64,000 nt of DNA, taken from positions 13,974,501-14,038,500 of the forward strand of contig NC_079882.1 in NCBI RefSeq assembly GCF_029227915.1. The letters are read 5' to 3'. Below, in pieces: positions 9,560 to 21,582 of this stretch. Numbering within the stretch: the stretch's first letter is position 1; the number at the start of each line of letters is the position of its first letter. This DNA comes from Hydractinia symbiolongicarpus (Eukaryota > Cnidaria > Hydrozoa > Anthoathecata > Hydractiniidae). Below the pieces are notes generated by a model. That model was given only the letters and a program-made list of their open reading frames with translations. It made no database searches and had not been told where the DNA came from. Both the position numbers and the translations under genes were made by a program.

Positions 9560-11895
9560 ATTCCTTTAAAAAACAAAATCTGTGGCGGAGATATCGAAGA
9601 AATTTGCGGCAGAGATACAAAAAGCTATGTTAACGGTGCGATCAAATTATTGACCAACAAGATGAAGCATGGTATTTTACCCCTGAATGAAAATACTTTA
9701 TCTAACCTACGGATGAAGCATCCTACTGCACAGAAAGCTGGCCCTGACGTTTTGTAATCAGACGAACCGCCCATCGTTCATCAAATTCGTTACGAATACA
9801 TTGATGCAGAGGCAGTTAGGAAAGCGGCGATCAGGAAAAAAGGAGAATCTGGACCATCTGGAATTGATGCGGATGAATGGAGAAGGATACTTGGCTCTAA
9901 CAACTTCGGAGAAAGTTCTATCACTTTATGTGAAACATTTTCGAAAGTCATACGAAAGTTATGCTCTAGCAAGGAAGATTCTGCATCATTGGAAGCATTC
10001 TTAGCATGTCGTTTGATTCTTCTTGATAAGAACCCAAGGCTTCGTCCTATTGGTGTTGGAGAGGTACTCAGAAGAATCGCGTACGCGATGATATCATTTT
10101 ATCGGTTGGATCGTTGCAGACATGTGCTGGACATGACGCAGGCTTTGAAGCTGCGGTTCAAGCAATGAACACCATATTTCAGGATGAGAATACAGAAGCT
10201 GTTTTATTAGTGGATGCTGCAAATGCCTTCAACTCCGTGAACAGAAACGTTTTCTTACATAATATAAAGATAATTTGCCCATCAATTTTAACGTTCGTGC
10301 ACAATTGTTATTCTATAGCATCTAGGTTATTTGTGTTAGGAGGAATGGAGCTGAAATCTGAGGAAGGGACAACGCAGGGTGATCCCATCGCTATGGCTGC
10401 TTATGCAATTGCCATAATTCCCATGATATTCATGATTATGGAGGTAGTCAACGAAACAAAGACAGTAGCTTATACTGATAATGTTACTGCTGCTGGAGAG
10501 CTGTCTAAGATGTTGGTGGAATCAACTCTGCTTACTGGGGCCAAAATTTGGATATTTTCCAGAGGCAACAAAATCTTGGTTAATAGTAAAAAAGGATGTA
10601 TTTAAAAAAGCGAATATGGTTTTCAGTGATAGCAGTGTGAACATCACAATAACAGGTAAAACACATCTTGGTGCTGTTCTTGGATCGCGCGAGTTTAAAG
10701 ATGAATACATGGCACATAAGATAAAAAAATTGGTGCGAAGAAATTTCCATGTTATCCGAAATTGCAAAGATACAACCGCATGCAGCCTACAGCTGCTTTA
10801 AGTGGATACAAGAATAAACTTACTTACTGTATGCGTACGATTCCAAACTTTGGCAGTTATTTACAACAGGTGGATAATATCATTTTGTTAGAATTTATTC
10901 CTGCGTTGACTGGGGGTATTAAATTTTCGGAAATGGAAAGACGCCTGCTGTCCTTGCCTTCAAAATTGGGTGGTTTAGGTATCCCAATATTTTCAGAGAT
11001 TTGTGAAATTGAATACTCCAACTCTATCATGATGACGGAAGTTTTAAGATCCGATATTGTAGGGCAGATTTGTAAATTATTACCTGCAAATGCTGCTGCT
11101 AAGAAAGCGAAGATCAGATCAGAAAAAGAAGGAAGAAATAAAGAGAAGTTATCACAGATTAGAGAAAGTTTGGATGCAGGAAAGAAACGTTTAAATGACT
11201 TGAATTGTGAAAGCGGGGCATCAATCTGGTTGACAACGTTGTCTTTAAAAGATGAAGGATATGTGTTAACTAAGCAACAGTTTTGGAATCTCGTTCGTAT
11301 CAAATATGGTTGGGAGCTTTTAAGGCTCCCTGAATTATGTGAATGTGGGTCAAAATTTAATATTCAGCATGCTCTTTCCTGTTCGGCACAACCACATAAG
11401 AAACATTACTGCTACCCTTTTGAATGCAGTATGTAAAGATGTTCGAGTTGTACCCAAGTTGCAACCGTTAACAGGCGAAACTTTTGATCAAGCAACAGTA
11501 AATTGTAATGATGAGGCAAGTTGCGATGTGAGTGTTCGTGGTTTTTGTGGTACAGGTCAAATGGCATTTTTTGATATAAGGGTGTTCAACCCAAACGCCA
11601 ACAGATATGTACATCAGAAAATTCCGAATGCTATGAGATGAATAAGAAGAAGAAAAAAAGAATGTACAATGAGCGCGTGCTTTCAGTTGAGCATAGTAGC
11701 TTCACCCCGGTAGTTTTCGCTGCAACTGGTGGTATGAGTCGTGAATGCAAACACTTATTTAAATGATTAATTGAGTTGATTGCGGAGAAAAGGAAACAGA
11801 GATATGACTTGATTGCCTGCTGGGTAAAAAGAAAGATCTGCTTTTCCTTAATTAATTCCATTGAACTTTTGTATACGTGGCAGTCGGTCAATATA
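9560..11895 (+). pseudogene. Non-LTR retrotransposon with C-terminal restriction-like endonuclease, degraded
   Basis: The reverse transcriptase starts with GPSGIDADEWRRIL and LRPIGVGEVLRRI, then LLVDAANAFNSVNR (motif A) and EEGTTQGDP (motif B). Motif C is AYTDN at 10471-10482 where YADD is expected, so the catalytic pair is damaged. Thumb-like blocks follow (LPSKLGGLGIP). A zinc motif CECGSKFNIQHALSC (C-x-C-x7-H-x3-C) precedes a C-terminal region with a spaced Asp pattern ending FFDIRVFNP. That order matches REL-endonuclease LINEs (R2/R4/NeSL group). The ORF is split by stops and frameshifts. Related sequence at 12120-13120 shows the same C-terminal module. Confidence 0.8.
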
Positions 11896-12119
11896 CCATT
11901 GTAATGAAAGTTTGGCGAGATCGATAGGAAACAGTCCTGATGTCAGCGAATCGATGGTCAATATCACAGTTTAGTTTGTTTTTTCTTGTTACGTAAACCT
12001 TTTCGATGTATTGTTATCTTTCCACGCATAACGTCTCCAGTTAGATTACATGTTTCATTGTAAAGGTCTTTACTGGCCGGTTTATGCCATAGCTATAATA
12101 TGTTTTAGTAAGTAAGTAC

Positions 12120-13120
12120 GAAAATTCTTTGTTGTTGATTTCCGCTCCAGCAAAGGCGGAATCTGTAATATCGCACACTCCTGTCCTTGCCTCCTCGACT
12201 TGGTGGTTTGGGAATTATCAATCCCATTAAACGAGCGCCCACAGAGCTACGAAACTCAGAAAGCATAACTGCTTCTTTGAAGAACGTAATTCTTCGCAAA
12301 AATATTGTTGATGAAGAAAAAGTATCATTGACGGCAGTGAAAAACAACCGGCGACAACAAATCTGGAAAAGTTGAAAAATGTACAATCGCGTATGACACC
12401 TGAAGCTGCGCGATTGAACGAGTCAAATATGGAGATTGGTGTATCAAATTGACTTACAACTTTACCAATTAAAAAACTAAACTATGATCTGAACAAGGAG
12501 CAGTTTTTTGACGCTCTCTATGTTGGCGATACGATTGCGCAATCCCGAAACTTCCATCAGAATGCGTGTGTGGAAGTAAATTTATTGTTACACATGCGTT
12601 ATCATGCAAGAAAGGTGGCTACATCTCTTTACGACACAATGAGATACGAGATATTACAGGGAAATTACTGGAGGAAGTATGTAAAGATGTGAGAAAGGAA
12701 CCATTGCTGTTACGTTTAAGCGGTGAAAGAATCCATCAAAATGGTATTTTATCACAGGAAGCACGATTAGACGGCAGCGCAGTCAGTTTTTGGAACCCTG
12801 GTCAATAAGTATTTTTAGATGTACGGGTCTTTGACCTCAACGCTCTGAGATACAAGGGTCTTTCTCTTGACAAATGCTTTAAGAAAAAAGAAAAATAGAA
12901 CAAGAGAGGATGCAACGAAAGAGTTATGCAAGTAGAAAATGGAACATTTACTCCCCTTGTTTTTGCAACAAACGGTGGTATGGGAAGAGAATGTAAACGA
13001 TTTTATCAGAGACTGTCTGAAATGATTTCAGAAAAAAGAAACATCAGATTCACAGAAGCCACGAAGTTTATTAGACTAAGATTTCCTTTAGTCTGCTGCG
13101 ATCGACACTACTTTGCCTGA
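12120..13120 (+). pseudogene. Second, shorter copy of the same LINE (3' part only)
   Basis: Begins with PPRLGGLGIINPIKRAPTEL, corresponding to the post-RT region of the copy at 9560-11895. It carries the zinc motif CVCGSKFIVTHALSC, then LRHNEIRDITGKLLEEVCKD. The REL-type core ARLDGSAVSFW...FLDVRVF is interrupted by a TAA. The end has FTPLVFATNGGMGRECKRFY. It is 5'-truncated, as expected of LINE insertions, and in the same orientation as the longer copy. Confidence 0.75.
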
Positions 13121-13349
13121 GAGGTTGCAGATCCTTCGCTCGGGACCACCAGCTGACAGATAAGGAACTCAGAAAAGTTTTGTCACTCATTCGATCCTGA
13201 ATAATCAAGCTTTGTTAATTCTTAACCATGTTGAACTGTTAAATCGTTAATAATTTTTTATCTTACTTTGGTGTTATTGTAAGTTTATTTATTTATTCAT
13301 TCGTGGCAAATATACGGAAGCCGATAGGTGCAAAAAATCTTTTTCGAAA

Positions 13350-13485
13350 TTGTGTGAAAATGTTTTTCAAAACAGTAAAAATGTTATTCGAAATAGTGAA
13401 AATGTTACTCGAAATGGTGAAAATGTTTGCCGAGAAATAGTAAAAATGTTTCCCGAGAGATGGTGAAAATGTTTCTCTAAATAGA
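13350..13485. repeat. Short tandem repeat, about 21-24 bp unit
   Basis: Six imperfect copies of a GTGAAAATGTTACTCGAAAT-like unit. No reading frame. Confidence 0.7.
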
Positions 13486-13683
13486 ACTGGGACGAGTTGA
13501 GGTCTGGTGCCGAGTATAATGGCGGTACCCTCAAGATCCCTTTTTTAGCGGGAAAAGTAAAGTAAAGAGAATGAAATGGACAGTCCAGGCAATACTGCTA
13601 AAAATAAACTATATAATACTCTTTCTCCTAGTTCAGCTAGCTATTCCAATTAAGCAATGTAGTTTAATTGGCAGTACTCCACA

Positions 13684-13865
13684 GAGATAGAGAAATGTTC
13701 CTTCTGGCGCAAAGCACATCTCGCGAACGCCACAGTCAACCACAACAAATCCCCGATCATCCAATACCTAGAGGGGTAAGTACATACCATGCTGTGCTTA
13801 GTCATGCATATCAAGGTAAAGTCTCTATGATACTGTGCTTAGTCATACATAGGCTGCATAGAACG
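13684..13865 (+). repeat. Polinton terminal-repeat copy upstream of integrase
   Basis: Starts AGAGATAGAGAAATGTTCC and CTGGCGCAAAGCACATCTCG, matching the reverse complement of 8041-8322. It contains tandem AGTCATGCATA-like blocks and ends 16 bases before the integrase start codon, so the repeat could supply the promoter. Confidence 0.6.
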
Positions 13866-13881
13866 TGGGAAACGTAGAATA

Positions 13882-14694
13882 GTGAGAAGGCGCTATAATG
13901 TACGAGGACCGAACGATATGTGGCACATAGATGGTTATGATAAGTTAAAGCCGTATGGATTACCAAATCACGGTTGCATTGACGGATATAGCCGAAAAAT
14001 TATATGGCTCAGAGCAGTACATTCGAATAACAATCCAGAAGTCATTACACGGTTATTTCTAAATTCCGTTCGAGAAATAGGTGGATGTCCAGAGAAAGTG
14101 AGGAGTGATTGTGGTACTGAAAATGTACCTCTAGCTACTGTTCAATGTTATTTGCGGCGAAATCGCGGTGATGAGAACGCAGGTACAAAGTCACATATGT
14201 GCGGTCCTTCACACAGTAATCAACGAATTGAGGGATGGTGGTCATTTCTTCGCCGAAATAGAAGCTCTTTTATGATAGATTTCTTTAAAGAAATGGTTAA
14301 TGATGGATTATATAATCCTGCTAATGAGCTAGAGTTGTATTGCTTCCAATACTGTTTTGCCTCCGTGTTACAGAATGATCTTGACGAGGTAACAGAACAT
14401 TGGAATTCCCACCTCATTCGGAAGTCCAGGTATGACACGGTTTCTGGTATTCCTGATGAATTGTTCCATTTCCCAGAAAAATTTGAAGGGGAGAGTCGTC
14501 TGAAATTATGTGATAGTGATGATTTGGATGAAATGAATGAACTCATCTCCGGTGACGATCAAGAAAATGAGGACGAGAATAATTACTATGAATACTTCAA
14601 CTACTTGATTGATTTTCTGGGAATGTCGCAACCTGAGAACTTCCACTCGGCTAAGCATTTGTATACCGTCATGTTATCACATGCGGAAAAATAA
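13882..14694 (+). CDS. DDE integrase/transposase (rve-like), intact frame
   Basis: A complete 270-codon frame. The catalytic core reads MWHIDGYDKL (first Asp), DGYSRKIIWL, VRSDCGTENV (second Asp) and SNQRIEGWWSFLRRN with the likely catalytic Glu. A C-terminal acidic tail follows (GDDQENEDENN). This resembles the rve-like integrases common as stand-alone genes in cnidarian and fish genomes. It lies between two direct copies of the Polinton terminal repeat (13684-13865 and 14745-15057), so it may be the integrase of a Polinton-like element or a separate IS3EU-like transposase. The intact frame is exceptional in this window. Confidence 0.8.
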   Translation: MRRRYNVRGPNDMWHIDGYDKLKPYGLPNHGCIDGYSRKIIWLRAVHSNNNPEVITRLFLNSVREIGGCPEKVRSDCGTENVPLATVQCYLRRNRGDENAGTKSHMCGPSHSNQRIEGWWSFLRRNRSSFMIDFFKEMVNDGLYNPANELELYCFQYCFASVLQNDLDEVTEHWNSHLIRKSRYDTVSGIPDELFHFPEKFEGESRLKLCDSDDLDEMNELISGDDQENEDENNYYEYFNYLIDFLGMSQPENFHSAKHLYTVMLSHAEK

Positions 14695-14744
14695 AGATTA
14701 ACTTCTCTTTGTTTTACTTCTTTTTTAGAGTTAGATAATTCCAT

Positions 14745-15057
14745 ATTCGAGAGATAGGGAAATGTATGTTCTGGCGCAGTCGCGCATACGCGCACGCGCA
14801 CGCCACATTCAAGCACAACTGATCCCCGCTAATCCAGTACCATCCAGTACCATGCAGTGCTTATCAAGGGTTATTCCCTAATAATCAGTGCATAGCAAGG
14901 TGGTGTCCCTAATAATCCATGACGTCATCAAAAATCATACAAAAATGAGTCAAAAGTTTTCTAGCGCAATTCCTTAATAGTCTACGCGCACATCAAAGTA
15001 TATAGCAAATGAGTAGAAAGGGTTATTCCCTAATAATCAACGCATGCGCAGTAAATC
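14745..15057 (+). repeat. Polinton terminal-repeat copy, outer end near 14745
   Basis: Begins AGAGATAGGGAAATGTATG then TTCTGGCGCAGTCGCGC and ends with AACGCATGCGCAGTAAAT, the same order as the reverse complement of 8041-8322. Within it a GGTTATTCCCTAATAATC block is repeated. The genes to its right are Polinton-like. Confidence 0.65.
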
Positions 15058-15387
15058 TTGGCAATCTTCGGACCTTGTTGGAATGTATATAAAATGGTAC
15101 TCTGTTACTGGTGCTCTGTAGAACTATGCGACAAAGTCAGGTGCTCCATGAGATACAACCCTCCACATGTGAGAACAAAACATACAGCGAAATCAGGCTT
15201 TTATCATGTCAAGGAATACATGGCCGCTCATATGAGCGATGGTGGTGAGTGCGTGTACGAGGGCTACTTTTGTAGTAATGCGTGCTGTCTGGTTTACGTG
15301 GAGGAGCGAAAGTTGTGTGACAGCGCGTATGAAATAACGCTGTGGCTGTTGAAAAGGCGCTACAAGGGAAGACCTGCCCCAGATTGA
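15058..15387 (+). CDS. Cys-rich zinc protein (late transcription factor-like?)
   Basis: A 109-codon frame starting at the edge of the terminal repeat; the Met at residue 13 (MVLCYWCS) may be the real start. It has the pairs CYWC and FCSNACC, with GYFCSNACCLVYVEE in the C-terminal half. This resembles small zinc proteins of Polintons and large DNA viruses (VLTF2/A1L-like), but I hold that comparison weakly. It is the first gene inside the terminal repeat. Confidence 0.5.
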   Translation: MAIFGPCWNVYKMVLCYWCSVELCDKVRCSMRYNPPHVRTKHTAKSGFYHVKEYMAAHMSDGGECVYEGYFCSNACCLVYVEERKLCDSAYEITLWLLKRRYKGRPAPD

Positions 15388-15449
15388 AGACGCCTCAGAA
15401 GATTTGGGGGTGACCTGACGCAAAAGGAATTTTTGGGGTTGGTTTGAAA

Positions 15450-18159
<2,710 letters not shown>

Positions 18160-18173
18160 TACTACTATAATAA

Positions 18174-18374
18174 ATGTGCATTAACTGTCAGCAATCAAAA
18201 TTTGATATATTTGGAACCGCAGCATTCATGACCTTTATGGCCGGTATTGGTATCTCCCTGCCCCTTATGGCCCTGGCATTGGTACAAGAATCAGAGAGGA
18301 AAAAGGAAAATGAACGGAAGATTCAAGGTTTGGAGGATCGTCTTGAGGACTATAGAATAAATGGAGCACTGTAA
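18174..18374 (+). CDS. Small single-pass membrane protein
   Basis: 66 codons starting MCINCQQSKFDIFGTAAFM. A transmembrane segment follows (TFMAGIGISLPLMALALV), then a charged coiled tail (ERKKENERKIQGLEDRLEDY). Its last 14 bases overlap the start of the next gene. GC content is higher than in the Helitron on its left. Likely a Polinton virion or membrane protein, by context. Confidence 0.5.
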   Translation: MCINCQQSKFDIFGTAAFMTFMAGIGISLPLMALALVQESERKKENERKIQGLEDRLEDYRINGAL

Positions 18375-18510
18375 GGACTGTGAAGGGGTACTTGACGAGT
18401 ACGACAGATGTAGCTGTTGGCGTCGGTTCGTGGTAAGTGGAAAAATGTTGTGCTGGTATTGTAATCATGAATATATCACATATATTGGGGCGGCTGCGTA
18501 TGGACAATGA
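18361..18510 (+). CDS. 49-residue zinc-binding miniprotein
   Basis: An ATG at 18361 opens a 50-codon frame ending TGA at 18510, overlapping the preceding gene by 14 bases. It has CKDC, then CSCW and CWYCNHE, giving C-x2-C...C-x-C...C-x2-C spacing like a small zinc ribbon. It is too short for ordinary ORF filters. The overlap with the gene upstream and the Cys pattern support it as real. Confidence 0.5.
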   Translation: MEHCKDCEGVLDEYDRCSCWRRFVVSGKMLCWYCNHEYITYIGAAAYGQ

Positions 18511-18550
18511 CAAACAATTCTCCGAGGTCGTTTGAAATGCAATAAAGAGG

Positions 18551-19129
18551 ATGCTACAATTTGAAAATGAGCTTATCAACCCTAAATTATTCTATTCATT
18601 TGCTGCTACTTTCACAAACATCAACGATATCAACGTGGACTACCTGACAGTATCAGATCCCATTCCTACTAACGGGGGTAAGGATCAACGGTACATTATA
18701 GGCTACCATACACGAGACCTCGTGGTAGCCCTCAGGGTAAAAACACCAAAAATCTGGTCCCCGCATGGAGTGACCCGGTCCAACGCCAATGCTGTGCCGG
18801 CGATGAGTCTTGTTTTTGAGGAGTGCCCCGATTGGGTTGCGAAGTATCGTCAAATCTGGTCCAAGGTTGAAGGATTGATATCTGAGCAATTGACGACAGA
18901 GCCCGTGAAGAAGGACCGTTATGTGAACGCTAAACTCAAATAGTACAAGGATGCAATCACGACTAAATTCCACGGTATGCCAGTACCCTACGATGAACCA
19001 TACCAAGCCAGTGCCATCCTAGCTATTTCATCGGTGTATATGCAAGGTAAAAACCGCTACCTTCAGGTACATGTTGTGGAATGTCGATATAAGGACTTCA
19101 AAAAAGAATGGCTGCTAAATGAGGATTAA
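18551..19129 (+). pseudogene. Polinton-associated protein with one in-frame stop
   Basis: Starts MLQFENELINPKLFYSF and is open to a TAG at 18941-18943, then continues in the same frame to TAA at 19127-19129, about 192 codons in all. Conserved-looking blocks include VALRVKTPKIWSP and, spanning the stop, VNAKLK then ASAILAISSVYMQG and LQVHVVECRYKDF. I recall a similar all-beta-looking protein in cnidarian Polintons and suspect a nucleic-acid-binding role, but cannot name it. The single nonsense change suggests recent inactivation. Confidence 0.5.
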
Positions 19130-19140
19130 AAAAACATACA

Positions 19141-19167
19141 TTTTATAGGCCTTGTAGACCTATAAAA
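19141..19167. terminator. Hairpin between convergent genes
   Basis: Nine-bp arms TTTTATAGG (19141-19149) and CCTATAAAA (19159-19167) with a 9-base loop, lying just past the stop of the plus-strand gene at 19129 and before the end of the minus-strand gene at 19250. The position suggests a transcript-end signal. Confidence 0.45.
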
Positions 19168-19249
19168 AGTATACAAATTAAGGCTTATACTCAGGTGGTG
19201 ACTCTAGGTACTGCTGACATACTGCACAAGTCGAACGTCTTTTACAATC

Positions 19250-19863
19250 TCATCCTGCATCTTTTATCCCCTCATCCCGGCCTTTTGCAACTAGGTGGGC
19301 ACGTTCTTGCTCGTTGATCGCATTTACAATACGATTAAACCCCTGTTGCATCTGTTCCTTTAATAGCATATACTTTTCCTTTTCACGGCTAATCAGGCTG
19401 TACTCGTATTCACTAATCCCACCGTTTTCCATTGCCTTTGATATCATATCAACAACGAAGTTCAATTTCGATTCGGCGAGTAGCCTTATGCCTTCATGTT
19501 TCTTGGATTTGACACCGAGCCTTTTCGAAGCGTTTCTAAGACCTGCTTGACCTATCCCGGCCGCAATTGTGAGACCCCCCCCATGGCAATGGCCAGGGGG
19601 ACTCCTAGGCCCGATGCTATAGCCCCAATCCCAAGCCCCCACGTGATTACGCTGACGACAAGCAGGCTGTGGTCACAGAAGCGTACCCACGTCCCATGCA
19701 TCTTAAACTTCTTCGCAAGCTTGTTCCGCTCCTTGATCTCATTTTGCAGATACTTCTTAATATCATCAATTTTTTTGAGTCTGCATATTTGCCTTTCGTG
19801 GATGGTATCGTCCTCCGCGGGTGCACTCGGTAGGTTTGGGTATAGCTTGGTTACATCATTCAT
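19250..19863 (-). pseudogene. Two-hydrophobic-segment coiled protein, frameshifted
   Basis: Starts MNDVTKLYPNLPSAPAEDD with a charged coil (DIKKYLQNEIKERNKLAKKF). A glycine-rich hydrophobic segment follows (VISVITWGLGIGAIASG region), then a frame change near 19600. The second frame has KSKKHEGIRLLAESKLNFV and a long charged helix (EKYMLLKEQMQQGFNRIV). I recall the same architecture in cnidarian and fish Polinton-like elements. It starts 5 bases after the stop of the capsid-like gene 19869-20520. Probable membrane-active or structural role, unproven. Confidence 0.6.
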
Positions 19864-19868
19864 TTATT

Positions 19869-20520
19869 CTATGAGCAAATGCATTGTGAGGCCAGTGAAC
19901 GAAACGTTCTTTTTATGGTGATAGACGTCCATTACCATGAATTTGAGACGGTCCGTGGAGCACTTCAAAGGAAGTTAGGTTGGGGTTTCAAAACTCCAAG
20001 TCAGCATATCTCCCCAAGCGTTTAACTCTTTGGTAGGAAGTAAGGCCAGAATTTTAGACTTTTTGCCATTAAGCAGGCAGTCGTATTTGTCCAATTGCGG
20101 ACAAACGAGTCTCAACATATGGTAAACGTCTGTCCTATAATAGGAATCATAATCACCCTTCGCGGGGTCGTAGGGTAGGCCCAAAAGCTCTTGCAATAGT
20201 CTGTTAATCACCACCGTATAGCCATCGCTGACACAGAGCCTACAGAGTCCATTTTTCAGGACAAAAAGCTTGATCTTATCTTCTGCTTGGCTATTGACGA
20301 TACTCGCAATATCCTCTATCTTGTTCAGACCGTTCATAATCTCGATCCGAGTCACCCTCTGATCAGGCCCCATTTTACGGATGCTAAAGTTGTTGTTGCT
20401 GTACAGGTTCAGCCATGTAGGTCGAATACTTACCGATTTCAAGGCAATTCTCGTATCCTGCCCCAGGTAGTCCTCAAATATATTAGGCTTTTTGATATCG
20501 GTGATGTAGAGTTGCTTCAT
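19869..20520 (-). pseudogene. Minor capsid (penton-like) protein candidate, one in-frame stop
   Basis: I place the start at 20520 (MKQLYITDIKKPNIFEDYLG). Blocks in order: ALKSVSIRPTWLNLYSNNN, a segment IEIMNGLNKIEDIASIVNSQ, CRLCVSDGYTVVINRLLQEL with a GLPYDP turn, and a beta-rich end. The frame has a stop at 19975-19977 and then continues in the same frame to TAG at 19869-19871. The arrangement fits single-jelly-roll minor capsid proteins of Polintons, which form capsid vertices in the family. Identification is by pattern, not by a search. Confidence 0.5.
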
Positions 20521-20540
20521 CCTTTCTTTAAGAAAGGATG
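20518..20540. promoter_or_regulatory. Perfect palindrome joining two divergent start codons
   Basis: A 23-base palindrome with 11-bp arms (20518-20528, 20530-20540) whose ends are the two start codons: the minus-strand ATG of the penton-like gene at 20520 and the plus-strand ATG at 20538. Only 17 bases separate the two genes. Any shared promoter must lie inside a coding region, and both messages would begin with the same short sequence. Confidence 0.7.
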
Positions 20541-21077
20541 AACATATACTCATACAACCCAAAGGCAAAGTACAAAAGTAACAGGGGAGAATGGGCACTT
20601 GGTGTAACCAATTTGGAGCATCAGGGCTTGTACGTGTCCACAGACTATATTGAGGTGGCATTCCCTGAATTCACCAAGTATGCCATCAAGATCCCTACCA
20701 ACCTGCTCAATGACCCCGTCAAAGTGGGTTGGACAGGGCCCTTGTACTACTGGAATATCCAGGTCAATTTTGCCACCCATTGCGCAACGACGGCATTAGG
20801 CATCTCTGCTCAACAAATGACGGGCTCCGTACCCTTTGTCAACTCTATCTTTAAATTCCATGTCTATTATCATATGCACCGCATCCTGGCAAGAATTAAG
20901 GTATCCATGCCGTATGACGATGGGTTTGAACAGTACAAAAACCCCTACTCTACCTGCGAATACGGTGCAGATGCCAATGCTTTGTACAAGTTTAAAGCTG
21001 TCATGTCGTCATTGACAAATGGGAGGTGGTGGCTACAGGTCACGAAAGTATCAGAGTTTACGTGGTCTTGTTACTAG
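20538..21077 (+). CDS. Polinton structural protein candidate, intact
   Basis: A 179-codon intact frame, MNIYSYNPKAKYKSNRGEW, rich in Tyr, Trp and Asn with beta-strand-like alternation (YVSTDYIEVAFPEFTKYAIK, VGWTGPLYYWNIQVNF) and a terminal TWSCY. The divergent neighbour is a penton-like gene. Its stop codon lies in the left arm of a strong hairpin. A capsid or fibre role is inferred from composition and neighbours; I do not recognise the family. Confidence 0.55.
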   Translation: MNIYSYNPKAKYKSNRGEWALGVTNLEHQGLYVSTDYIEVAFPEFTKYAIKIPTNLLNDPVKVGWTGPLYYWNIQVNFATHCATTALGISAQQMTGSVPFVNSIFKFHVYYHMHRILARIKVSMPYDDGFEQYKNPYSTCEYGADANALYKFKAVMSSLTNGRWWLQVTKVSEFTWSCY

Positions 21078-21114
21078 GATCATAAGCAGGGATGCTTATG
21101 ATCCTAGTAACAAG
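21067..21114. terminator. 22-bp perfect hairpin between convergent genes
   Basis: Arms 21067-21088 and 21093-21114 are perfectly complementary (22 bp) with a 4-base loop. The plus-strand stop codon (21075-21077) is within the left arm and the minus-strand gene stop (21122-21124) lies just beyond the right arm. This is the strongest hairpin in the Polinton segment and is well placed as a bidirectional transcript-end element. Confidence 0.65.
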
Positions 21115-21121
21115 TAACCCC

Positions 21122-21582
21122 TTACAAAGGATGTTGGGTGTAGAACGGGTACCCATAGACGATACCTTTGATAACATTAGACTCATTCTCCAAATCAATA
21201 TCGACTAGGCGTCTATCTGGTACCGGAAAGTTGAGTATATCGCCTATTGTTGCGATATCAGCCAAATCCGATAGCTTTAAATCTATCTATCCTTGATGAC
21301 CTGGTAGCAGAGTACGCCATAGTTGTTCTCTTTAGCCGCAACGATATAGATCCCTAGACGTTCAATATCATCCTCGCGATCATAATCGATCGCGCTTCTT
21401 GCAAATGTACCCCATGCGTTTTCGCCTGTTGCTACCCTGTCTTAAAGATCTTTATCTGTGGAGTATTCACAACCTTCGTAGTATACTCCACCTCGATATT
21501 TAAAATTTTCCAAGCAGGTAGGGCAATATCCAGCCACTGACCCTGCCTTGATACAGCAATACAGCACAGGTACCTGAGCCAT
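21122..21582 (-). pseudogene. Diverged copy of the 225-848 protein
   Basis: From ATG at 21582 the frame reads MAQVPVLYCCIKAGSVAGYC, paralleling IQIPVLRCCIKAGSVTGYC of 225-848. The end carries GIVYGYPFYT. A frame change near 21285 and an in-frame stop in the middle break it. The snap-back repeat array begins at its start codon, so the insertion of that array removed the original 5' flank. Confidence 0.75.

Noticed and set aside
10857-11303. 148-codon minus-strand ORF
   Set aside because: Antisense shadow of the LINE post-RT region, which has family-like blocks on the plus strand.
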